From Acetofilamentum sp. (lineage in GTDB: Bacteria > Hydrothermota > 32-111): a stretch of DNA of 61,828 bases. The position numbers and the translations under genes were made by a program. The stretch's first letter is position 1. Each line of letters opens with the position of its first letter. Where the stretch lies: positions 1 through 61,828 of the forward strand of contig DYMB01000008.1 of the NCBI GenBank assembly GCA_020721805.1, read 5' to 3'. Shown piece after piece: positions 52,271-61,687 of this stretch. A model generated the notes under the pieces. The model had not been told where the DNA came from and did no database searches. It was given only the letters and a program-made list of their open reading frames with translations.

Positions 52271-53433
52271 TTTCTTAACCTGTCCTGCGGCATTTTTTCT
52301 TTCTTCTTTAAAGTTTCATAATAGAAATCTATTATTTCATCCGTTACATTTTCCCAGGAATATCTTTTAACAAACTCTAATCCATTTTTTACTAAATTTT
52401 CTCTCAAGCCTTTGTTTTTCAAAACATTTATTATTCCATCAGCGAGTTCTTTTGGATCTTTTGGCTTAACAAGATAACCATTATATTTATGTTTGATCAC
52501 CTGTCTGTAACCTCTTATATTGCTTGCTACAACGGGTACCCCTGAAGCCATAGCTTCTAGTAAAATTATCCCAAAACTTTCTCCGCCGATTGCAGGTGAT
52601 ACAAAAAGATTTACCGTTGAGTAGTATAAAGGCAATAGAGACCAGTCAACATAATCTTCAAACACTATATGTTCTCTTGCTTTATCACTTATAGATAATT
52701 CATAAAATTTTTTTAAAAAGCCTCTTCCAACAACGATCAATCTTACATCTGATATCTCTTCAATTATATAGTCCATCGCTTTGTAAAGATATTTTATTCC
52801 TTTTCTTGGATCCTGTCTTCCTACAAAAAGAAGATTTATCCTTCCATCGATATAATTTTCAAGTTTTGGATTGTTTGGGGAAAACCTTTTTAAATCCACA
52901 CCATTCGGGATTATTTTATACTCTCCAGGAAAGTATCTATAAACTGATCTTTTTGCTTCCTGCGAAACAGCTATGACGCCATCTATTCTGCTGAAAAATT
53001 TTCTTAAAGGCGATCTTAGAGATTCATATCCTATGGATCTATCAAAAGATGCATGAAAAGTTATTATATTTGTTGAATTTGAAAATAAAAGTGTAATAAG
53101 AGGTAATGTTGGAGCTAGTGCACCATGGATATGAATTATGTCATACTTTTCTTTATCAAGAAGATTTTTTATATCAAATATCATTTTGAAACCAACAGTT
53201 ATCTGTGAAAAAGATTTATTGGCTGGTATCGATATTGAATAACCAACCCTTTTTACATCAAGGATATCAACTTTTTTTGTCTTAAACATAGGATTACCGG
53301 TTAAAATATTAACAATATGTCCCCTTTTTTTCATCTCCACATAAAGATGGTGCATATGCTCTGGTATACCACCAGGTAAAGGATAATACATATCTGAAAC
53401 CATAAGAATCTTTAATTTTTTCCTTTCCTCCAT
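52261..53433 (-). CDS. GT4-family glycosyltransferase
   Basis: About 390 residues. The sequence ILMVSDMYYPLPGGIPEHMH is followed by HHLYVEMKKRGHIVNILTG at the acceptor domain, then DIIHIHGALAPTLPL, and the donor domain opens at INLLFVGRQDPRKGIKYLYK. The E-x7-E motif appears as GESFGIILLEAMASGVPVVA, the hallmark of GT4. It resembles the PimA-type mannosyltransferase branch, but the sugar is not fixed. The ATG at 53433 follows GGGAG six bases upstream and leaves two bases after the acyltransferase. A PimA-like role next to an acyltransferase would suit a glycolipid pathway. Confidence 0.88.
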   Translation of the reverse strand: MEERKKLKILMVSDMYYPLPGGIPEHMHHLYVEMKKRGHIVNILTGNPMFKTKKVDILDVKRVGYSISIPANKSFSQITVGFKMIFDIKNLLDKEKYDIIHIHGALAPTLPLITLLFSNSTNIITFHASFDRSIGYESLRSPLRKFFSRIDGVIAVSQEAKRSVYRYFPGEYKIIPNGVDLKRFSPNNPKLENYIDGRINLLFVGRQDPRKGIKYLYKAMDYIIEEISDVRLIVVGRGFLKKFYELSISDKAREHIVFEDYVDWSLLPLYYSTVNLFVSPAIGGESFGIILLEAMASGVPVVASNIRGYRQVIKHKYNGYLVKPKDPKELADGIINVLKNKGLRENLVKNGLEFVKRYSWENVTDEIIDFYYETLKKKEKMPQDRLRKWF

Positions 53434-53435
53434 TT

Positions 53436-54260
53436 TTACTCCCATCTTACCAGAAAAGCAAACCATTCCTCAGGATTTCCCTGAATTATCTTCTTCAGTT
53501 CTTTTAATCCATTTTCAGCATATTTTTTCAAATTTTCAACTCTATCTATCTTTACCAATTTCACACTATATCTATATTTTTTATTTTTAACATAGAAGAA
53601 AACTCCTAAAAGAATATCAAGATCAAATTTTTTGCTAAAATAGAAAGGTCCTTTAGGAATATAAAGTTTTACACCATCAATTTCGCATAACATCCCTGTA
53701 TCGTTTATATCCCTATCAAAAAGAAGAACAGTGATATAACCTTTTTCTATATATTTTTCAATTTCAAAAACTGTTGATAATTCTTCAAGAGGCAGGATCC
53801 TCATTCCGGTTCTACTTCTGAACTTCAAAAGAGTTTTGTATCTTATATCCCCTACACCTTTAAATTCAGCAACTGATACAGTTTTTTTAACAAGTGAACC
53901 AAAAAATGCACCGGCAAGTTCCCAGTTACCGTAATGTGCTGTAAGCAAAATATATTTATCTTTTTTTAATCTTTCCAGATCAACATTTTCTAAATCAGTT
54001 ATTTGTAGTAATTTTTTTCTTTTATCAAAATAAAATTTTAAAAGATCTAAATGGTTTCTGACCATATTGATAAAAATTTTTCTTAAATTAAAATCTGTTA
54101 TTCCTATCTTTAATAAATTTTCTCTTATACTTTTAATTCTCCAATTGTTGGAGATATAGATTAGATTACCAACAAAAAACGAGATAAAATCTATAATCTC
54201 AAATGGAATAAAATATAAGAACAGACTCATTATTCTAAAATAATAATAAACCAACATCAT
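53436..54260 (-). CDS. LpxL/HtrB-family acyltransferase
   Basis: 274 residues with an N-terminal membrane segment, the active-site block TAHYGNWELAGAFFG (H-x4-E), FKGVGDIRYKTLLKFRSRTG, IEKGYITVLLFDRDINDTGM and a C-terminal NPEEWFAFLVRWE that matches the family ending (PxQWxWxHxRW in LpxL). It is closer to the canonical type than the copy at 45-46 kb. It acylates lipid A, a phosphatidylinositol mannoside-like lipid or another glycolipid. It couples to dut by a four-base overlap. Confidence 0.87.
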   Translation of the reverse strand: MMLVYYYFRIMSLFLYFIPFEIIDFISFFVGNLIYISNNWRIKSIRENLLKIGITDFNLRKIFINMVRNHLDLLKFYFDKRKKLLQITDLENVDLERLKKDKYILLTAHYGNWELAGAFFGSLVKKTVSVAEFKGVGDIRYKTLLKFRSRTGMRILPLEELSTVFEIEKYIEKGYITVLLFDRDINDTGMLCEIDGVKLYIPKGPFYFSKKFDLDILLGVFFYVKNKKYRYSVKLVKIDRVENLKKYAENGLKELKKIIQGNPEEWFAFLVRWE

Positions 54261-54679
54261 CCTGTATGGCCGAATCCGCCATTTCCTCTTTTGGTAAAAT
54301 CTATTTCACCTTTTATAAAATTTGCTTTTTCAACTTTTGAAAGAACAATCTGCGCTATCCTCTCACCCTTTTTTATAAAAAATCTTTCTTTATTCAAATT
54401 GAACATTATAATTTTTATTTCTCCTCTGTAATCGGAATCTATCGTCCCCGGTGAATTCAAGATTATGATCTTGTTTTTCAAAGAGAAGCCACTTCTTGGT
54501 CTTATTTGGAATTCATAACCATTTGGAATCTGCACCTTTATTCCAGTTGGGACTAAAGCCACATCGAAAGGTTCTATGTAAACATCTTCAACAGAAAAGA
54601 GATCGGCTCCCGAGGAACCTTTGGTCATATATTTGGGAGTAAAATTTTCATCCATAATTTCTATTTTAACATCTATCAT
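54257..54679 (-). CDS. dut: Deoxyuridine 5'-triphosphate nucleotidohydrolase
   Basis: 140 residues. All five dUTPase motifs are visible: motif 1 SSGADLFSVED, motif 2 IRPRSGFSLKN, motif 3 NSPGTIDSDYRGEIKII, motif 4 KKGERIAQIVLSKV, and motif 5 RGNGGFGHTG, the flexible C-terminal arm. It hydrolyses dUTP to dUMP in the cytosol as a trimer. The start overlaps the M16 peptidase stop by four bases. Confidence 0.97.
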   Translation of the reverse strand: MIDVKIEIMDENFTPKYMTKGSSGADLFSVEDVYIEPFDVALVPTGIKVQIPNGYEFQIRPRSGFSLKNKIIILNSPGTIDSDYRGEIKIIMFNLNKERFFIKKGERIAQIVLSKVEKANFIKGEIDFTKRGNGGFGHTG

Positions 54680-55932
54680 ATTTTAAAATCCTTTAAATTA
54701 CCAACTATAGAAATATTGAATTTTTCAAAATTAAAATATTTTTTGGCGATTATTTTTATATCATCAATATTTACTCTATTATACTTTCTTATTATGTTTT
54801 CCATCGAAATCATTCTTTTTTTATAAAGATAAGATTTTGAATTGAATCCCATTCTTCCAGAAAGGGAATCATATCCCATAACGATGTTCGTTAATATCTG
54901 ATTTTTAACTTTTAAAAGTTCATCATAATCTATTCCATACTTTTGAATTTTATCAAACTCATTCTTTATCAAATCCATAGTTTTTCTATAATTTTCAGAT
55001 GAACAGGCGAAATAAACTCCACTCATTCCGGCACTTTCAAAAAGATCCGTAAAAGAGTATACAGTATAAACAAGTCCTTTCTCCTCGCGTAACTTTTTAA
55101 AAAGTCTAGAAGACATACCTATTCCGATGATCCCCGAAAGAAGCGAGAGAGGATATCTCTCCTCTGAATAATAACCTGAAGTTTTCACACCCATAGTAAC
55201 ATGAAACTGTTGTAAAGATTTTTTATAAACATAAATCTTTTTTCCATAATTTTCTTTTATCTTTAAATTATTCTTTGACTCTTTTGTTTCTCCTTTTAAA
55301 CAATCAGTTTTTTCAACTATTCTTTTAATTTTTGTAAAACTTAAAGGACCAACATAAGAATAAAAGGAATTTTTTTCTGTATAGTTCTTGTGTATAAAAT
55401 CTAAAATATCCTCTCTTGAAATCGATCTGATAATCTCTTCTTTCCCGAGAATAGTGTTTGATAATGGGGATCCATCAAAAACTATTCTGTTGAGATTCTC
55501 AAAAGCAAGTTCTTCCGGATCATCCTGCTCTGCTTTTATCTCTTCGATTATTACATTTTTTTCTTTTTCAAACTCCCTTGGGGGAATGGAGGATTGAAAA
55601 AGCATTTCTGAAAAGATATTAAAAATTTTTTCAAAATTATCAGGGATAGAATGAAAATAAAAAGAAGTATGGTCTCTTGCAGTGTAGGCATCGGCCATAC
55701 CTCCATATTGCTCTATAAGTTTTGATATCTGGGAAGCATCTCTTTTTTCTGTTCCCTTAAAAATTAAATGTTCCGTAAAATGACTGATGCCATTTAATTT
55801 TTCACTCTCATAATCTGAACCGATCTTTACATAAAATCCAAAAATCAACGAATGAAAACCTGGTAAATACTCTCCTATAATTGAAATTCCATTTTTAAAC
55901 TTCTCTATACTTACATTTTGTTTAAGTTTCAT
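54676..55932 (-). CDS. M16-family zinc peptidase (insulinase/processing-peptidase-like)
   Basis: 418 residues, a two-domain M16B size. The inverted zinc motif HFTEH (H-x2-E-H) sits in GISHFTEHLIFKGTEKRDAS, with the third ligand Glu downstream near KNVIIEEIKAEQDDPEE. The second half has the inactive-like lobe with GIIGIGMSSRLFKKLREEKG followed by LVYTVYSF. It resembles the YmxG/PepR proteins that follow pnp in many bacteria, as here. It is cytosolic; no signal peptide is seen. It overlaps pnp by 11 bases. Confidence 0.93.
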   Translation of the reverse strand: MKLKQNVSIEKFKNGISIIGEYLPGFHSLIFGFYVKIGSDYESEKLNGISHFTEHLIFKGTEKRDASQISKLIEQYGGMADAYTARDHTSFYFHSIPDNFEKIFNIFSEMLFQSSIPPREFEKEKNVIIEEIKAEQDDPEELAFENLNRIVFDGSPLSNTILGKEEIIRSISREDILDFIHKNYTEKNSFYSYVGPLSFTKIKRIVEKTDCLKGETKESKNNLKIKENYGKKIYVYKKSLQQFHVTMGVKTSGYYSEERYPLSLLSGIIGIGMSSRLFKKLREEKGLVYTVYSFTDLFESAGMSGVYFACSSENYRKTMDLIKNEFDKIQKYGIDYDELLKVKNQILTNIVMGYDSLSGRMGFNSKSYLYKKRMISMENIIRKYNRVNIDDIKIIAKKYFNFEKFNISIVGNLKDFKI

Positions 55933-58081
55933 CTTTTCTATTTTCCCTCTGTGAAAATTTTCTGTTATCTATATGATGTTCTCTTTTAAAATTTGGATTT
56001 AAATTTTCTATCAAAGCTTTTCTTGAAACATTTATCTTACCATTTCCATCAACATTGATAACTTTCACAACAACCTTATCACCGATCTTTAAATGTTCGT
56101 TAAGATCATTTATTCTTTCATGAGCATATTGTGAAATATGCATCAAAGCTTCCTTTCCAGGCAAAAGTTCTACAAAAGCACCAAAATTGGTAATTTTTGT
56201 TATTTTACCCTCATAGATATCGCCCATCTCGATTTCTTTAACGAGTGAATCTATCATCTTCTTTGCTTCTTCTCCGCTACTAAAATCTGTTGATGCAATT
56301 GTAATTTTCCCATCATCATCTATATCGATCTTCACACCTGTTTTTTCTATTATTGATCTTATCATCTTACCACCTGGACCGATAACAACTCCAATTTTAT
56401 CTTTGTCTATGTTGAACTGTATCAGCCTTGGTGCATAGCTGGATATCTGTTCTCTTGGTTTTGATATTGTTTGTTCCATTATGTTCAGTATATATTCTCT
56501 GCCTTCTTTTGCCTGAAAGAATCCTTTTCTCAAAATATCCACAGATATCCCTTCTATTTTTGTGTCAAGTTGTAAACCTGTTATTCCATTTCTTGTCCCT
56601 GCGACCTTAAAATCCATATCTCCATAATGATCCTCTTCTCCCATTATATCCGAAAGAATTATTGGTTCAGAATCTTTTGAAACGATAAGTCCCATAGCTA
56701 TACCGGCAACATGACATTTTATTGGGACACCCGCATCCATAAGTGAAAGCGATCCAGAACAGACTGATGCCATACTTGACGAGCCATTTGATTCAAGAAT
56801 TTCTGAAACGATTCTTATGGTATAGGGGAATATCTCTTCAGAGGGTATAACCGCCTGTAAAGATTTTTCTGCAAGAAAACCATGCCCTATCTCTCTTCTT
56901 CCGGGTCCCCTTAAACTACCAATCTCACCAACAGAAAAAGGAGGAAAGTTGTAGTGTAACATAAAAGATTTTTTTGATTCTCCCTCAAGATCCTCAATAA
57001 CCTGTTCGTCGGATGCTGTTCCAAGGGTAAGACAGGCAAGCGATTGTGTTTCACCTCTTGTAAAAAGAGCTGAACCATGTGTTCTAGGCATCAATCCAAT
57101 TTCACAGGTAATCTTTCTTATATCCTTCACACCCCTTCCATCAAGTCTTATACCTTCTTTTATTATCCTTTCTCTGATCATTTCCTTTCTTTTTTCTTCT
57201 ATAAGTCCAGGGATAACATTTAGATAATCCTCATATTCTTCTTTTAAACTCTCAATAATTTCCTTTACAAGTTTATCAAACTCTTTATTTCTTTTTTGTT
57301 TTTCAAAGATGTTATTTAAAATTCTTAATCTTTCTTCCGACATCTGATAAACTCTGTTTTTTAAATCTTCTGGAATTATGAAAGGTTCATACTCCATCTT
57401 ATTTATTTCAAGTTGTGATATCAAATCTTTCTGAATCTTTATTGAATCTCTAATTATCTGGTGCCCAAATTGAATAGCCCTTAACATATCCTCTTCACTT
57501 ATCTCATTGGCTGAGGCTTCAATTGTTGTAACCGTTGTTTCTGTTCCCGCAAGAACAAGTTCAAGATCGGCTTTCTGTAACTCATCAAAAGTTGGAGAAT
57601 CTATCAATTCACCATCAACAAGAGCGACCCTGCATGCTCCAACTGGTCCGTTGAAAGGTATATCTGAAATCATCAAGGCACAGGATGCTCCAATAACACC
57701 AAGGACATCTGTATCAATTTTACCATCAGCTGAAAAAAGAGTTGCGATAATCTGTGTCTCGTTTATAAAATCAGCAGGGAATAAAGGTCTTATAGGTCTA
57801 TCTATCAATCTACTCGCAAGAATTTCTCTGTCTCTAGGTTTTCCTTCCCTCTTAAAAAAACCACCTGGAATCTTTCCTGTAGCAAAATACTTTTCTCTGT
57901 AATCCACTGTAAGTGGGAAGAAATCCTGACCCTCTTTTTTATCTTTTGAGGCTACAACAGTTACAAGAAGAAGATTTTCATTTAATTTTATAATAACAGA
58001 ACCGTTAGCCTGTTTGGCTAACTTGCCTGTTGAAATCTCCAAATTGAACCTTCCATAAGCTCCATTTACAATTTTTTCCAT
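55922..58081 (-). CDS. pnp: Polyribonucleotide nucleotidyltransferase (PNPase)
   Basis: 719 residues, complete. Two RNase PH-like halves (about 10-230 and 300-540) carry FPLTVDYREKYFATGKIPGG, RLIDRPIRPLFP, and GSALFTRGETQSLACLTLGT with the DIMGEEDHYGDMDFKVAGT active-site block. A KH domain follows (IGVVIGPGGKMIRSI), then an S1 domain (EGKITKITNFGAFVELLPGK). It degrades RNA phosphorolytically. It lies 13 bases downstream of rpsO, the classic rpsO-pnp pair. Confidence 0.98.
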   Translation of the reverse strand: MEKIVNGAYGRFNLEISTGKLAKQANGSVIIKLNENLLLVTVVASKDKKEGQDFFPLTVDYREKYFATGKIPGGFFKREGKPRDREILASRLIDRPIRPLFPADFINETQIIATLFSADGKIDTDVLGVIGASCALMISDIPFNGPVGACRVALVDGELIDSPTFDELQKADLELVLAGTETTVTTIEASANEISEEDMLRAIQFGHQIIRDSIKIQKDLISQLEINKMEYEPFIIPEDLKNRVYQMSEERLRILNNIFEKQKRNKEFDKLVKEIIESLKEEYEDYLNVIPGLIEEKRKEMIRERIIKEGIRLDGRGVKDIRKITCEIGLMPRTHGSALFTRGETQSLACLTLGTASDEQVIEDLEGESKKSFMLHYNFPPFSVGEIGSLRGPGRREIGHGFLAEKSLQAVIPSEEIFPYTIRIVSEILESNGSSSMASVCSGSLSLMDAGVPIKCHVAGIAMGLIVSKDSEPIILSDIMGEEDHYGDMDFKVAGTRNGITGLQLDTKIEGISVDILRKGFFQAKEGREYILNIMEQTISKPREQISSYAPRLIQFNIDKDKIGVVIGPGGKMIRSIIEKTGVKIDIDDDGKITIASTDFSSGEEAKKMIDSLVKEIEMGDIYEGKITKITNFGAFVELLPGKEALMHISQYAHERINDLNEHLKIGDKVVVKVINVDGNGKINVSRKALIENLNPNFKREHHIDNRKFSQRENRKDET

Positions 58082-58094
58082 CAGTTTACCTCTC

Positions 58095-58364
58095 CTATTT
58101 CCTTAAATTGAGTTCTTTAACAACTTTTTTATACCTTTCAAAATCCTTTTGCATAAGATAGTTTAAAAGTCTTTTTCTTTTTCCAACCATTAAAAGTAAT
58201 CCTCTCCTTGAATGGATATCCTTTTTAAACTTCTTTAAATGTTCCGTTACCTGATTTATTCTCTCCGTTAACAGTGCTATTTGAACTTCAGGTGAACCGG
58301 TATCGTTTGGATTGACTGCGAATTTTTGAACGATCTCTTTCTTCTTTTCTTTTTTTAAAGCCAT
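58095..58364 (-). CDS. rpsO: 30S ribosomal protein S15
   Basis: 89 residues with the canonical [40 protein letters not shown] and LLNYL blocks. It binds 16S rRNA and helps join the subunits. The start lies 10 bases inside the end of ribF. In many bacteria S15 represses its own translation through its leader; here the leader is inside ribF, so such a site would be within coding sequence. None was identified. Confidence 0.98.
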   Translation of the reverse strand: MALKKEKKKEIVQKFAVNPNDTGSPEVQIALLTERINQVTEHLKKFKKDIHSRRGLLLMVGKRKRLLNYLMQKDFERYKKVVKELNLRK

Positions 58365-59293
58365 AAATCCTCCTTTAAATTTCTAATATTTTCTTTATCT
58401 CTTTTCAACTGTTCGATCAACTCTTCCTCATTGGGGAATTTCACTTCATCTCTTAACCTTTTCACAAAATAGATTTTTAAACTCTTATTGTATAGATTCT
58501 CATTAAAATCGAGAATATGAACTTCGAGAGATAACTTTTCATCAAAAGTAGGCCTTTTACCAACATTCATCATTCCTTTATACTTCTTACCTTCATATAG
58601 AACCAGAACAGCATAAACTCCATTTTGAGGCATAATTTTCAGTTTTTCATCAAACTCTATATTTGCTGTTGGAAAACCAAGAATAGCGCCTCTTCCGGCA
58701 CCTCTTACAACCACACCTTTTACAAAATATTTATATCCTAAAAACCTGTTTGCAGATTCTATATTACCAAATCTTATAAAACTTCTAACCAATGAACTTG
58801 AAATTATCTGTGAATCTTCCGTTTCTGGTTCAACAACTTCTATTTTTATTTTTTCTTTTAAAAGTATCGATTTCAATTTTGCTATATCACCCTTTCTTCC
58901 GTTTCCAAAGTGAGTATCATAACCAACAACAAAAACTGAAGGGAAAAGCTGTTTTATTACAATTTTTTCTATGAAATCGTCAGCCGAGATCTGTGCAAAA
59001 CTATTATTGAAGGGAATAATGAGTAAATTATCTATCATTCCCATAGTTTCAAAAATATATAGTTTATCTTCAAGCGTTGTCAAAAGATAATTCTCCTTAA
59101 TATTCTCTATAACCATTCTTGGATGTGGTTCAAAAGTTATAACAAGATTTTCCTTTTCTTTAGATAAAGAAATATTTTTCAAGGTTTCAAGTATCTTTCT
59201 ATGTCCCCTATGAACACCATCAAAAGAACCTATAGTAATTACGGTTTCCTTTGGTATTTTGCTTTCTTTATCAAGTCCATAATAAATATTCAT
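58355..59293 (-). CDS. ribF: Bifunctional riboflavin kinase / FAD synthetase
   Basis: 312 residues. The N-terminal FAD synthetase domain has [17 protein letters not shown] (H-x-G-H) and [15 protein letters not shown]. Residues about 185-312 form the riboflavin kinase domain with [15 protein letters not shown] and [16 protein letters not shown]. It makes FMN and FAD. It forms the common truB-ribF-rpsO-pnp order and overlaps truB by an ATGA-type junction and rpsO by 10 bases. Confidence 0.95.
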   Translation of the reverse strand: MNIYYGLDKESKIPKETVITIGSFDGVHRGHRKILETLKNISLSKEKENLVITFEPHPRMVIENIKENYLLTTLEDKLYIFETMGMIDNLLIIPFNNSFAQISADDFIEKIVIKQLFPSVFVVGYDTHFGNGRKGDIAKLKSILLKEKIKIEVVEPETEDSQIISSSLVRSFIRFGNIESANRFLGYKYFVKGVVVRGAGRGAILGFPTANIEFDEKLKIMPQNGVYAVLVLYEGKKYKGMMNVGKRPTFDEKLSLEVHILDFNENLYNKSLKIYFVKRLRDEVKFPNEEELIEQLKRDKENIRNLKEDLWL

Positions 59294-60150
59294 TTAATAT
59301 ACCTCACAGGATAAAGATATCCATCTTTTATTTTAATCATCATATATGCACCTTTTTTTACAGAAAAATAAATTCCATTTTCAAACCCATTCATCTTAAC
59401 AATCTGTCCATTTGTCAACCTTTCAAAAATTTTTTCCTCCACTTTAATTTTTTTATAAAAATTTTTCAATATCTCTTCAGGATTATATGTATCAAACTCG
59501 GTTATCTCTTCTATACTCTTGGATTCATCTATTTCAAAAAAACAATTTTTCAGCCTTTTCAATTTAACTACGGTTGCATAATTATCGAACCTTTCAGCCA
59601 GTTCAATCGCAAACGATCTCACATAAAAACCTTTTTTTACAAGTAACTCTATTTCAAGAAATTCTTTATCAAAATTTATAATTTTGAAATCAATTAATTT
59701 CACCATCTTTTTTCTTTTTTCGATCTGTACTCCTTTCCTTGCAATTTTATATGACCTCACACCATTTATTTTTGTTGCAGAATAAGGAGGTATTATCTGA
59801 TTTCTTTCACCTTTAAAATGTTCTTCGATCATCTTCTCTATCTCTTCTTTCTCTAAACTGGGAATACTTTTTTTCTTTAAAATCTTTCCGGTAAAATCAA
59901 AAGTATCGGTAAGGATACCGAATTGTATAACCGCCAAATATTTTTTTTCAGAATCTTCAAGAAAATGGATCAACTTTGTATAATCACCTGAAAAAATAGG
60001 TAAAACACCTGATGCGAAAGGATCGAGTGTTCCCAGAAAACCGCACTTTCTTTCTTTAAATCTTCTTCTAAACCCTCTAACTATTTCAAAGGATGGGATA
60101 TTTTCTTCTTTATAGATGTTTAGTATAAGATTTCTTTTTTCGCCTACCAC
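59290..60150 (-). CDS. truB: tRNA pseudouridine(55) synthase TruB
   Basis: 286 residues. The catalytic Asp is in GTLDPFASGVLP. Further family blocks are PPYSATKINGVRSYKIARKG, LLVKKGFYVRSFAIELAE and a C-terminal PUA-like segment (RLTNGQIVKMNG). The residue before GTLDP that is almost always His in the GHxGTLDP motif is Phe here (KCGFLGTLDP). The N-terminal DKP-type loop is also shortened (LNIYKEENIPSFE). It converts U55 of tRNAs to pseudouridine; activity should be checked because of the His change. It overlaps the PorV-like gene by seven bases. Confidence 0.9.
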   Translation of the reverse strand: MVGEKRNLILNIYKEENIPSFEIVRGFRRRFKERKCGFLGTLDPFASGVLPIFSGDYTKLIHFLEDSEKKYLAVIQFGILTDTFDFTGKILKKKSIPSLEKEEIEKMIEEHFKGERNQIIPPYSATKINGVRSYKIARKGVQIEKRKKMVKLIDFKIINFDKEFLEIELLVKKGFYVRSFAIELAERFDNYATVVKLKRLKNCFFEIDESKSIEEITEFDTYNPEEILKNFYKKIKVEEKIFERLTNGQIVKMNGFENGIYFSVKKGAYMMIKIKDGYLYPVRYIK

Positions 60151-61235
60151 CTAAATCCAACTGAAATTCTATAATTCGTTGTCTCAAAATCGTAGATATC
60201 TGAATCTACTGCAAGATCGAGTCTAAAATTGGTTTTCACAAAAAGTCCACCACCGAAAGTGAATCCCATTCTCTGTCCATAATAATCAAGGAAATAGCCT
60301 AACCTTAAAGCGAGTAGATTATAATAGATATACTCTATACCTGCCCCTATCCATGTATCAAGGAATTCTGCTTCAAGCATCGATAATTTAACAGGTTCAT
60401 TTGTTAGAGTATCTATTATCCTTTCGTTATACTTGTCAATAATCTTTGAAATTTCAAATTTAAAATCTGATGATGATAGAGAATCGAGATTTATTCCAGC
60501 GATGACTTTTGTTAAATCGGTTGTGAAGATAAGTTTGTTCAACTGGTTTTCAATTATTTTGTAGGAAAAACCAACTCTTAAAGTTGCGGGAAGATCATCC
60601 GTGGAACCATTGGCAAGATATTTTAATCCCGGTCCAAGATTGGATAAAGAAACTCCAAGGGAAATCCTGTCACCGAATTTTTTCATAAAACCAAAATCGA
60701 GTGCTATGGATTGTCCCTGTCCACCTCTCTCTTCTCCCAAATACTTTTGAATTATCCAGTCGGGTGCTAGAAAAGAATAGATAAATTTGCCGGAAATACC
60801 AACAGACATATCAGTTTTTATCCTGTAAGAGTAAGAAAGATTAAGAGCAAGATCAAAGGTTGTCCATATGGCGGTTGGGTCATTATTCTCTTCTGCTGAA
60901 ATTTCTCCAGCAGTGAGATAAACTATACTTCCACCCCATACACCATATTTTGTTGGAAAAACACCGGCAAAAAACTCATAATACATATCATTTCCAAAGC
61001 CTCTTAACCATGGAGCATGCATAAGTACTATATCTCTTTTTTCCTGCAAACCCATCCCCGCAGGATTATAATAGGTAGCAAGTGCATCATCAGAAATAGC
61101 GGTATAAGAATTACCAAGGGAAACAGCCCTTGATCCTGGATAGATCAAAAGAAAAACAGCACCTGCCTGGGAGGCGGTTGAAAAGATTAGTACGTATGTA
61201 AAGAACAATATAAAAACTATAAAAATTTTTTTCAT
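60144..61235 (-). CDS. PorV/PorQ-type outer-membrane protein
   Basis: 363 residues. The signal peptide ends at ASQA. The block PGSRAVSLGNSYTAISDDAL followed by ATYYNPAGMG is the PorV/UPF0164 signature and matches better than that of the copy at 39 kb. Alternating barrel strands follow, ending NYRISVGFRW. In type IX secretion PorV recruits cargo and the sortase PorU; other members act as lipid or aromatic channels. A secreted protein with a sorting tail is encoded at 39.8-41.8 kb. It has its own promoter directly downstream of rpmB, and AGGAG lies before the ATG. Confidence 0.82.
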   Translation of the reverse strand: MKKIFIVFILFFTYVLIFSTASQAGAVFLLIYPGSRAVSLGNSYTAISDDALATYYNPAGMGLQEKRDIVLMHAPWLRGFGNDMYYEFFAGVFPTKYGVWGGSIVYLTAGEISAEENNDPTAIWTTFDLALNLSYSYRIKTDMSVGISGKFIYSFLAPDWIIQKYLGEERGGQGQSIALDFGFMKKFGDRISLGVSLSNLGPGLKYLANGSTDDLPATLRVGFSYKIIENQLNKLIFTTDLTKVIAGINLDSLSSSDFKFEISKIIDKYNERIIDTLTNEPVKLSMLEAEFLDTWIGAGIEYIYYNLLALRLGYFLDYYGQRMGFTFGGGLFVKTNFRLDLAVDSDIYDFETTNYRISVGFRW

Positions 61236-61261
61236 CTAAACTCCTAACAGATTATATTAGG

Positions 61262-61290
61262 ATAATAATTAAAAACATAAAGATTGTCAA
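61262..61290 (-). promoter_or_regulatory. Promoter of the PorV-like/truB/ribF/rpsO/pnp transcript
   Basis: Perfect TTGACA (61285-61290), 17 bases, TATTAT (61262-61267) on the minus strand, 26 bases before the ATG at 61235. It starts three bases beyond the rpmB stop codon. Confidence 0.7.
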
Positions 61291-61293
61291 TAG

Positions 61294-61485
61294 TTAAACT
61301 ATCTTTTGAACTGCACCCGAACGAAGACATCTTGAACAAACATAGATATATTTAATTTGATTATCTACCTTTGCTTTAATTCTTCTTAAATTTGGCATCC
61401 TTTTCTTTTTAGTTACATTGTGTGCGTGGGAAACCCTGGAGCCAAATTGAGGTCCCTTTCCACATATTTCACATCTGTTTGCCAT
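61294..61485 (-). CDS. rpmB: 50S ribosomal protein L28
   Basis: 63 residues from the ATG at 61485, which has AAAGGAG eight bases upstream; a longer frame to 61530 reads through the promoter region. The sequence has a zinc-binding CxxC pair at the start (RCEICGKGPQFGSRVSHAHN) and a second at the end (VCSRCLRSG), so it is the Cys-containing form of L28. It is transcribed alone from its own promoter. Confidence 0.96.
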   Translation of the reverse strand: MANRCEICGKGPQFGSRVSHAHNVTKKKRMPNLRRIKAKVDNQIKYIYVCSRCLRSGAVQKIV

Positions 61486-61512
61486 CTTCTTATCTCCTTT
61501 TTTTAAAAGATG

Positions 61513-61540
61513 AGTATAACATATAAACAAAAAAAATCAA
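61513..61540 (-). promoter_or_regulatory. Promoter of rpmB
   Basis: TTGATT (61535-61540), 16 bases, TATACT (61513-61518) on the minus strand, giving a predicted start about 20 bases before the L28 ATG. Confidence 0.55.
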
Positions 61541-61687
61541 TACCATCAAAAAATTTATCATAAAAACTTGACAGAGTAACTAAAATTTTACTAAAAACAG
61601 TGAATTTAAAAATGACAAATTGGAATTTAATTAAACTTAGAATGTGACACATTTTTTGTTTTGTAATTAAGAAAAAAGGAGGTCAAA

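Noticed and set aside
61568-61597. TTGACA with TAAAAA as promoter of the gene at 61688
   Set aside because: The -10 match is weak at 18 bases and the distance to the start is long; mentioned only within that gene's entry.
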